Shown here one piece after another: positions 6,811-11,834 of a DNA stretch of 11,834 nt. This DNA is from Verrucomicrobiota bacterium (lineage in GTDB: Bacteria; Verrucomicrobiota; Verrucomicrobiia; Opitutales; UBA953). The translations under genes were made by a program, and so were the position numbers. The DNA is taken from assembly GCA_004293385.1 (NCBI GenBank), contig RDYO01000085.1:1-11834 (forward strand). The letters run 5' to 3'. Numbering within the stretch: position 1 is the first letter of the stretch; every line of letters begins with the position of its first letter. Below the pieces are notes generated by a model. The model was not told the origin of the DNA and ran no database searches. It saw only the letters and a program-made list of their open reading frames with translations.

Positions 6811-8304
6811 TCAGCCGCGCAAGACCGGGGAAAGCCCAGCGAGGAGCTCGGTGGTTCTCACCGCTTCCTCCCCGTGGTTATCCCTCAGCCAGTCGGCGGC
6901 ACGCGCATGCCAGGTCGTCGCCAGCACCACCGCGTCGAAGGCGGTCAGGCTGAGTTCGTTCCGGCGGGCCAGCACCGAGGCGACGATCCCGGCGAGCAGG
7001 TCGCCGGAGCCACCGCGCGCGAGCACCGGTCCGCCGAAGGGGATATGGAGCACGCGCAGTCCGTCGGTGACGCAGGTCAGCGGGCCTTTGAGCACGACGA
7101 TGGTCTTCGTGCGACGGGCGTAGGCGCGGGCCGCGGCCACGGACGCGATGCGACCGCTGAGACGTTTGAATTCGCCGGCATGCGGCAGGAGCACGCGTAC
7201 TTTCGTGCCTCGCGAGGCCTTGATCACCGCCGGCCGGAGCGCATCCGCGTCGAGGACGAGGGCCGACTTGGCCACGTCGGCGATCGTCCCGATGAGCTTC
7301 ACCGCTTTCTCGCCCATGCCCGAGCCAAGCAGGAGCACGTCCTTGTCGGCGAGCAGAGGGCGGAGTTCTCGCAGGTTCGTCGCAGCGAGCGAGCCATCCC
7401 GTCCATTGCGTAGGCCACGCCACATCGCTTCGGGATAGGCGACCGCGGCTTTCGCTAGCACGGATTCCGGCAGGCAGGTCGTGACCAGCGCCGCACCCGA
7501 ACGGAGGGCCGCGGCGGTGTTCATGATGACCGCGCCGGGCATGCGCTCGGAGCCCCCGATGATGAGCAGACGTCCTTGGTGACGTTTATCGCTGCGGGCG
7601 CGGCGCGGTTTGGTGAGCGTCGCGAGGGCGGCGGCGGTCACGCAGGCTTCTTCGGTTTCGCCCAGGGGCAGGCCGATATCGAGGACGCGGAGGCGGCCGA
7701 CGAAGCGGGCGGCCTTCGGCGCGAGCAGCGGGCGTTTCAGGCAACCGATGGATACCGTCAGGTCGGCGCGGAAGGCCGGGCCGTTCGCGTCGTCGCCCAG
7801 GCCGCTCGGCAGATCGACCGCGACGCGCAGGCCTTGGAGCCTGTCCGTGTCGCGGAGGAAGCGCCGTAGGTCGGCGGAGAGCGGAGCGCGGAAGCCTTGG
7901 CCGAGGATGCCGTCGAAGATCAGGTCGAATTCGAGCGTGGCCAGCTGGCGGAGGTTGGCCGCGGCGACGATGCCGATGCGTACGCCTTTCTTGCGGACGG
8001 ACCAGGCGCGCTGCGCTTGGGCGCGGGCCGGACCGCCTTCGGCGAAGACCGCGACGATCTCCGTGCCGGCGCGGGCGCAGTGCAACGCGGCGAGGAAAGC
8101 GTCGGCCCCGTTGTTACCTTTGCCAGCGAGGACCAGGATGCGTTCCGGCTTGCGGCCGAGGAGGGCGAGGGCTTCGTTGCCGATGCCGCGGGCGGCCCGG
8201 TTCATCAGCTCCCACGAAAGCTTCGCATCGCCGGCGAGGAACGCCGCTTCGGCGGCCGCGGCTTCGGCACAGGATAGGACCGGCAGGCGGGAGGCGGCGC
8301 TCAT
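6811..8304 (-). CDS. nnr: Bifunctional NAD(P)HX epimerase / ADP-dependent NAD(P)HX dehydratase
   Basis: The 497-residue fusion repairs hydrated NADH and NADPH. The N-terminal YjeF_N half (about 1-225) epimerises the R form of NAD(P)HX: LVLAGKGNNGADAFLAAL (57-74; D68 kept, flanking glycines replaced by Ala compared with the common GNNGGDG), FDLIFDGILGQGFRAPL (126-142), VAVDLPSGLGDD (161-172) and the ADLTVSIGCLKRPLL block. The C-terminal NnrD half (about 235-497), a ribokinase-like fold, dehydrates the S form using ADP (ATP in eukaryotes): GRLLIIGGSERMPGA (244-258), LLLGSGMG, VLDADAL (350-356), VLLPHAGEFKRL (371-382), VVLKG (403-407) and the nucleotide-binding ARGGSGDLLAGI (429-440) with catalytic-type D435. 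Length and domain order match E. coli Nnr. It starts 3 nt after the acpS stop, so it is co-transcribed and probably translationally coupled. Confidence 0.95.
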   Translation of the reverse strand: MSAASRLPVLSCAEAAAAEAAFLAGDAKLSWELMNRAARGIGNEALALLGRKPERILVLAGKGNNGADAFLAALHCARAGTEIVAVFAEGGPARAQAQRAWSVRKKGVRIGIVAAANLRQLATLEFDLIFDGILGQGFRAPLSADLRRFLRDTDRLQGLRVAVDLPSGLGDDANGPAFRADLTVSIGCLKRPLLAPKAARFVGRLRVLDIGLPLGETEEACVTAAALATLTKPRRARSDKRHQGRLLIIGGSERMPGAVIMNTAAALRSGAALVTTCLPESVLAKAAVAYPEAMWRGLRNGRDGSLAATNLRELRPLLADKDVLLLGSGMGEKAVKLIGTIADVAKSALVLDADALRPAVIKASRGTKVRVLLPHAGEFKRLSGRIASVAAARAYARRTKTIVVLKGPLTCVTDGLRVLHIPFGGPVLARGGSGDLLAGIVASVLARRNELSLTAFDAVVLATTWHARAADWLRDNHGEEAVRTTELLAGLSPVLRG

Positions 8305-8307
8305 GCG

Positions 8308-8703
8308 TCAGCGGACCAGCACCACGAAGGCTTGGGCGAGCGTGTCGGTGTGCGTGAGCGAGATCAGCAGGCGGGAGGCGGCGCGGGCGGCGAGGAGGGC
8401 GCGGGCCTTGTCGTCGAGTTCGACGACCGGTTCGCCTTCCGGGCCGTTGAGGACGCCGATGCTCGTCAGGGAGAGCTCCGCGCCGATGCCCGTGCCGAAG
8501 GCCTTGCTGGCGGCTTCCTTGGCGGCGAAGCGGGCGGCGAGCGAAGGATAGGGGTCGGCTTTCGCCAGGCAGAGTTTCTGCTCCGCGGGCGTGAAGACCT
8601 TGTCGAGGAAGGCGGCGCCATGCTTCAGGTGCGCCGAGCGGATGCGGTCGACCTCCGTGAGGTCCACGCCGACGCCGAGCACGTTGCCACCTTCTAGGTT
8701 CAT
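8308..8703 (-). CDS. acpS: Holo-[acyl-carrier-protein] synthase
   Basis: AcpS transfers the 4'-phosphopantetheine arm of coenzyme A to a serine of apo-ACP, which enables fatty-acid synthesis. The 131-residue length is typical. Visible marks are VLGVGVDLTEVDRI (8-21) with metal ligand D14, FLDKVFTPAEQ (32-42), SLAARFAAKEAASKAFGTGIG (54-74 region) with second ligand E63 and K67, GEPVVEL (90-96) and LISLTHTDTLAQAFVV (113-128), the SHT-type motif here reading LTHT. Its ATG overlaps the pdxJ stop by 4 nt (ATGA), the same pdxJ-acpS order known from E. coli. Translation is probably coupled to pdxJ. Confidence 0.97.
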   Translation of the reverse strand: MNLEGGNVLGVGVDLTEVDRIRSAHLKHGAAFLDKVFTPAEQKLCLAKADPYPSLAARFAAKEAASKAFGTGIGAELSLTSIGVLNGPEGEPVVELDDKARALLAARAASRLLISLTHTDTLAQAFVVLVR

Positions 8704-9455
8704 GCCTGCTTGGCCAGGTGAGCCTTCATCTCCGCGACCGCGCCGCGGATGCCCGTGAAGAGGGCGTGCGCGACGATCGAGTGGCCGATGTTCAGTTCGT
8801 GCAGGTGCGGTAGCGTGAGGATGGCGCGGATGTTGTCGTAGTTGATGCCGTGGCCGGCGTTCACGATCAGCCCATGGCGATGGGCCAGCTCACAGCCGGC
8901 GCGGAGCCGTTCGAGTTCGGCATCGGCGACCGGCGATTTCCAAGCGTTGGCGAAAGCCCCCGTGTGGAGTTCGATGACCGGGGCGCCGACGGCGACGGCG
9001 GCTTCGATCTGCGGGGCTTCGGGTCCGATGAACAAGGAAACCTCGATGCCGGCGGCCTTCAGGGCGTGGGTCGTCTCACGGACGCGGGTCAGCTGCCCGG
9101 CGACGTCGAGGCCGCCTTCGGTCGTGACCTCTTCGCGGGATTCCGGGACGAGGCAGACCGCGGCCGGCTTCAGCTGCAGGGCGAAGGCGGTCATCGCGGG
9201 CGTGCAGGCCATCTCGAGGTTGAGGCGGACGCCGGGGATGGCGGCGATCGCATGGACGTCGGCGTCCTGGATGTGACGGCGATCCTCGCGCAGGTGCAGC
9301 GTGATGCCGTCGGCGCCGCCGGCGAGGGCTTCGCGCGTGAAGGCGACCACGTCGGGCTCGGCGTGAGGCGACAGGTGGGCTCCGCGGTAACGCGCCTGGC
9401 GGAGCGTCGCGGCGTGGTCGATGTTGACGCCAAGGAGGAGGGGACGGGAGGACAT
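8700..9455 (-). CDS. pdxJ: Pyridoxine 5'-phosphate synthase PdxJ
   Basis: PdxJ condenses 1-deoxyxylulose 5-phosphate with 3-amino-2-oxopropyl phosphate to make pyridoxine 5'-phosphate, the last ring-closing step of the DXP-dependent vitamin B6 pathway. The 251-residue TIM barrel has the family motifs in order: LLLGVNIDHAATLRQAR (6-22; N11, D13, H14, R19), ITLHLREDRRHIQD (51-64; H54, R56), VRLNLEMA (76-83; E81), VCLVPE (100-105), VSLFI, the HTG block (164-166), VNAGHGINYDN (198-208; H202) and LNIGHSIVAHAL (221-232). The start at 9455 is chosen since MSSRPLLLGVNIDHAA aligns with the family; a TTG at 9512 would add 19 Pro/Gly-rich residues. Its presence implies this organism makes B6 by the PdxA/PdxJ route rather than PdxS/PdxT. 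It overlaps acpS and follows uvrA by 66 nt. Confidence 0.97.
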   Translation of the reverse strand: MSSRPLLLGVNIDHAATLRQARYRGAHLSPHAEPDVVAFTREALAGGADGITLHLREDRRHIQDADVHAIAAIPGVRLNLEMACTPAMTAFALQLKPAAVCLVPESREEVTTEGGLDVAGQLTRVRETTHALKAAGIEVSLFIGPEAPQIEAAVAVGAPVIELHTGAFANAWKSPVADAELERLRAGCELAHRHGLIVNAGHGINYDNIRAILTLPHLHELNIGHSIVAHALFTGIRGAVAEMKAHLAKQA

Positions 9456-9471
9456 CGGACTTAGGAGGTAA

Positions 9472-9499
9472 GCAATACCTGTCGGTGGGCCGGGGTCAA
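9472..9499 (-). promoter_or_regulatory. Weak candidate sigma-70 promoter for pdxJ-acpS-nnr-dprA
   Basis: In the 66-nt gap after uvrA, the minus strand reads TTGACC (9499-9494), a 16-nt spacer, then TATTGC (9477-9472). The -35 fits well; the -10 fits only in its first three bases. No terminator separates uvrA from pdxJ, so read-through from uvrA is also possible. Confidence 0.27.
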
Positions 9500-9521
9500 A
9501 GGGAACCGCCAAGACCGAGGC

Positions 9522-11834
9522 TCAACCCGCGACCTTTTTGACGAGCCCGCGTTCGAGGGTGAGCCGGAGCGAGGGCGCCGTGGGCGACTTCTTCAGCTTG
9601 GCGAGGGACTCCGGGTCGCCGGCATGGACCAGCTGGCCGCCGGCGTTGCCGCCTTCCGGTCCGATCTCGAGCACCCAGTCCGCCTCGGCGATCACGTCGG
9701 GATGATGCTCGATCACCACGACCGTGTGGCCTTGGTCCACGAGCGCGTGGAGGAGTTCGATCAGACGACGGCAATCGGACTGGTGCAGGCCGATGGTCGG
9801 TTCTTCGAGGATGTAGAGGTTCGGGCGGATCTCGCCGCGCGAACGTTCGCGGAAGGTCGGCAGACCTTGGGCGAGTTCGCTGACGAGCTTCAGACGCTGG
9901 GCCTCGCCGCCGGAGAGCGTCGGGCTGCTCTGGCCGAGCGTCAGGTAGCCGAGGCCCGTCTTCACCATCAGTCCGCAGAGGTCGCCCAGCTTCGCGTCGA
10001 AGGAGAGGAACGCCGCGGCTTCCTCGAACGTCATCGCCAGCAGGTCCGCCGCGGACTTCCCGTTCCAGCGGATCGCTTTCGCGGCCGAGCCGTAGCGCGT
10101 GCCCGCGCATTCTTCGCACGGCACGTAGGTGTCCGGCAGGAAGCTCATCTCGAGCTTGATGCGGCCCGCGCCGGAGCACGCTTCGCAACGACCGCCGGAA
10201 GTGTTGAAGGAGAAGAAGCCTGCGCCATGGCCGCGGATCGCGGCTTCGGGCAGGGAGGCCAGACGTTCGCGGATGAGGTCCCAGGCGCCGACGTAGGTCG
10301 CCGGCGTCGAGCGCGGCGTCTTGCCGATCGGTTCCTGGTCGACGACCACCAGCTGACGGAAGCCCTTGAGTCCGGACAGGTTGCCGAAGGCCGGCTTGCC
10401 CTCGTGCGAGACCACGCCGAGCGCTTCCTTGCCCGTGAGTCCGTCCTTCTTCTTCGCGACGGCCGCGCGGATCGCGGGAGCGAGGAGGTCGGTCACGAGC
10501 GTGGACTTGCCGGCGCCGGAGACGCCGCAGACGACGGTCAGGCGGCCGACGGGAATCTGGACGTCGAAGCCCTTGAGGTTACGGAGCGAAGCATCCTTGA
10601 GGCGGACCCAGGCCGCCGGAGCGCCCTTGCCGGCGACCGGCCGGCGCTCACCGCGGAGCGGATGCGGGATGGCCTCCTTAAGGAAACGACCTGTCACCGA
10701 GTCGGCGCGCTTCTCGAGCGCGGCCGCGGTGCCTTGGGCGACGATCTCGCCGCCGTGGACGCCGGCGCCCGGACCCATGTCGACGACCAGGTCGGCCGCG
10801 CGCATCGTATCTTCGTCGTGTTCGACGACCAAGACGGTGTTGCCACGGTCGCGCAGGCCCTTGAGCGAGCCGATGAGCCGGTCGTTGTCGCGCGGGTGCA
10901 GGCCGATGCTCGGTTCGTCCAAGACGTAGAGCGCGCCCGAGAGGGTCGAGCCGAGCTGCGCCGCGAGGCGGATACGCTGGGCTTCGCCGCCCGAGAGCGT
11001 GTCGGCGCCGCGGTCGAGCGCGAGGTAGCCGAGGCCGACCGAATCGAGGAAACGCAGGCGCGCCGCGATCTCCGGGAGCAGGGCGCCCACGATCGCTTTC
11101 TCGCGCGCCTCGAGCTTGAGGCCGGAAAGGAACGCGAGGGACTCGTCGGGCTGGAGGCGGAGCAGGCCGGGCAGGGATAACGAGCGTCCCTTCGGTCCGG
11201 CGAGCTTCACCGATCGTCCGATCGGGCCGAGGCGTTCGCCGCGGCAGGTCGGGCAGACCGCTTCACCGACGCGGTCGGCGATGGCGTTCTCATTGATGGA
11301 CTCTTCTTCGTCGGAGGAGAACGTCGTGACCTCGAGGCCGTGGCCGCGGCAATCCGGGCACCAGCCGCGTGGCGAGTTCCAGGACAGATGCTTCGGGTCG
11401 ACTTCGGGGAAAGATTCGCCGGTGGCGGGATCGCTGCGTGAAGTCGAGAGGTAGGCGACCTGACGGCCGTCCGGGGCGAGGAGCACGCACGCGTTCTTGC
11501 CGGCCGCCAGCGCCTGGCGCACGAGCGTGCGGAGGGCCTTCTCGCCGGACTCTTCGGTCTCGTCGGGCAGGCGGATGAGGCCGTCGGCACGGAGTTCGCC
11601 GAAGACCGCGTCGACGTCGTGTTCCGAGTAGCGGTCGAGCCCTTCGAAGCCTTCGACCTTGAGCATCTCGCCGTCGCAGCGGAGGAGGCGCAGACCTTTC
11701 GTCTCGGCCCATTCGGCGAGCGGACGGTGATGGCCCTTGCGGGCGCGCACGAGCGGGGCGGCGACGAGCAGGGAGCCCTTCTTCAAGGCCTTCGCCTGCT
11801 TGGCGACCAGGCGGACGACCGCGTCTTCGGTCAT
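9522..11834 (-). CDS. uvrA: UvrA-type excinuclease ABC ATPase subunit, N-terminus beyond the window
   Basis: UvrA is the DNA-damage sensor of nucleotide-excision repair, a dimeric ABC ATPase that loads UvrB. Here 770 residues are visible and the frame reaches the right edge; the ATG there aligns to roughly residue 125 of E. coli UvrA (940 aa), so the proximal Walker A lies outside. In order, counted from the edge: a UvrB-binding-like region (about 1-130), CPDC (159-162), CPTC (194-197), signature I LSGGEAQRIRL (280-290), Walker B LYVLDEPSIGL (302-312), distal Walker A GVSGAGKST (437-445), zinc-module pairs CEAC (550-553) and CEEC (573-576), signature II LSGGEAQRLKL (640-650) and distal Walker B LYILEEPTIGL (673-683). 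Oddities are a very short stretch between the first two CxxC pairs, no upstream CPxCG pair, Glu for the usual Walker B Asp at 677, and an extra loop before that Walker B. It could be the C-terminal half of a double-length UvrA. Confidence 0.95.
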   Translation of the reverse strand: MTEDAVVRLVAKQAKALKKGSLLVAAPLVRARKGHHRPLAEWAETKGLRLLRCDGEMLKVEGFEGLDRYSEHDVDAVFGELRADGLIRLPDETEESGEKALRTLVRQALAAGKNACVLLAPDGRQVAYLSTSRSDPATGESFPEVDPKHLSWNSPRGWCPDCRGHGLEVTTFSSDEEESINENAIADRVGEAVCPTCRGERLGPIGRSVKLAGPKGRSLSLPGLLRLQPDESLAFLSGLKLEAREKAIVGALLPEIAARLRFLDSVGLGYLALDRGADTLSGGEAQRIRLAAQLGSTLSGALYVLDEPSIGLHPRDNDRLIGSLKGLRDRGNTVLVVEHDEDTMRAADLVVDMGPGAGVHGGEIVAQGTAAALEKRADSVTGRFLKEAIPHPLRGERRPVAGKGAPAAWVRLKDASLRNLKGFDVQIPVGRLTVVCGVSGAGKSTLVTDLLAPAIRAAVAKKKDGLTGKEALGVVSHEGKPAFGNLSGLKGFRQLVVVDQEPIGKTPRSTPATYVGAWDLIRERLASLPEAAIRGHGAGFFSFNTSGGRCEACSGAGRIKLEMSFLPDTYVPCEECAGTRYGSAAKAIRWNGKSAADLLAMTFEEAAAFLSFDAKLGDLCGLMVKTGLGYLTLGQSSPTLSGGEAQRLKLVSELAQGLPTFRERSRGEIRPNLYILEEPTIGLHQSDCRRLIELLHALVDQGHTVVVIEHHPDVIAEADWVLEIGPEGGNAGGQLVHAGDPESLAKLKKSPTAPSLRLTLERGLVKKVAG

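Noticed and set aside
9624..11180. Long plus-strand open frame (518 codons) antisense to uvrA
   Set aside because: High-GC codon bias opens the opposite frame. The translation is low-complexity (Arg, Ala, Glu, Asp, Gly) without any family motif, and uvrA on the other strand is unmistakable.
11832..11834. ATG at the right edge as the true uvrA start
   Set aside because: It aligns to about residue 125 of UvrA and the proximal Walker A is missing, so the gene must continue past the edge.

Overview
The window looks like ordinary chromosomal housekeeping DNA from a GC-rich (roughly two-thirds G+C) Gram-negative bacterium. The best guess is the Planctomycetes-Verrucomicrobia-Chlamydiae group, probably Verrucomicrobiota of the Opitutae type. 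The reasons are a secreted DUF1080 (3-keto-disaccharide hydrolase-type) protein, an unusual UvrA, and very few Shine-Dalgarno sequences. This placement is inference from gene content, not from a marker phylogeny. I see no mobile element, CRISPR array, tRNA or rRNA.

Layout from left to right. At 1-324 (+) lies the C-terminal end of a MATE-type efflux transporter. It converges on rplU-rpmA (ribosomal proteins bL21 and bL27, - strand), with a terminator hairpin in between. A G-rich intergenic region (1002-1220) with two potential G-quadruplex motifs separates rplU from a divergent + strand pair: a gamma-class carbonic anhydrase-like protein and, overlapping its stop codon, a conserved protein often annotated as 3-methyladenine DNA glycosylase. 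A strong bidirectional terminator (2681-2706) follows. Next on the - strand come a secreted DUF1080 protein and, upstream of it, an NtrC-type sigma-54-dependent response regulator. The regulator's upstream region carries a near-consensus -24/-12 (sigma-54) promoter and a perfect 16-bp palindrome about 87 bp upstream of the predicted start of transcription, which suggests autoregulation. A divergent + strand gene encodes a SanA/YdcF-like membrane protein.

The right half (5703-11834, all - strand) is a compact run read in the order uvrA, pdxJ, acpS, nnrDE, dprA. pdxJ and acpS overlap by ATGA, acpS and nnrDE are 3 nt apart, and nnrDE and dprA are 22 nt apart. These genes cover nucleotide-excision repair, vitamin B6 synthesis, acyl-carrier-protein activation, NAD(P)HX repair and uptake or processing of single-stranded DNA. 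They share little biochemistry, so the run is most simply a transcriptional unit of housekeeping genes. UvrA enters from beyond the right edge and is incomplete at its N-terminus.

I found no convincing undescribed multi-gene system. The most interesting points are the regulatory architecture upstream of the response regulator, the G-quadruplex-prone divergent promoter region, the shortened and variant UvrA, and the near absence of Shine-Dalgarno sequences.
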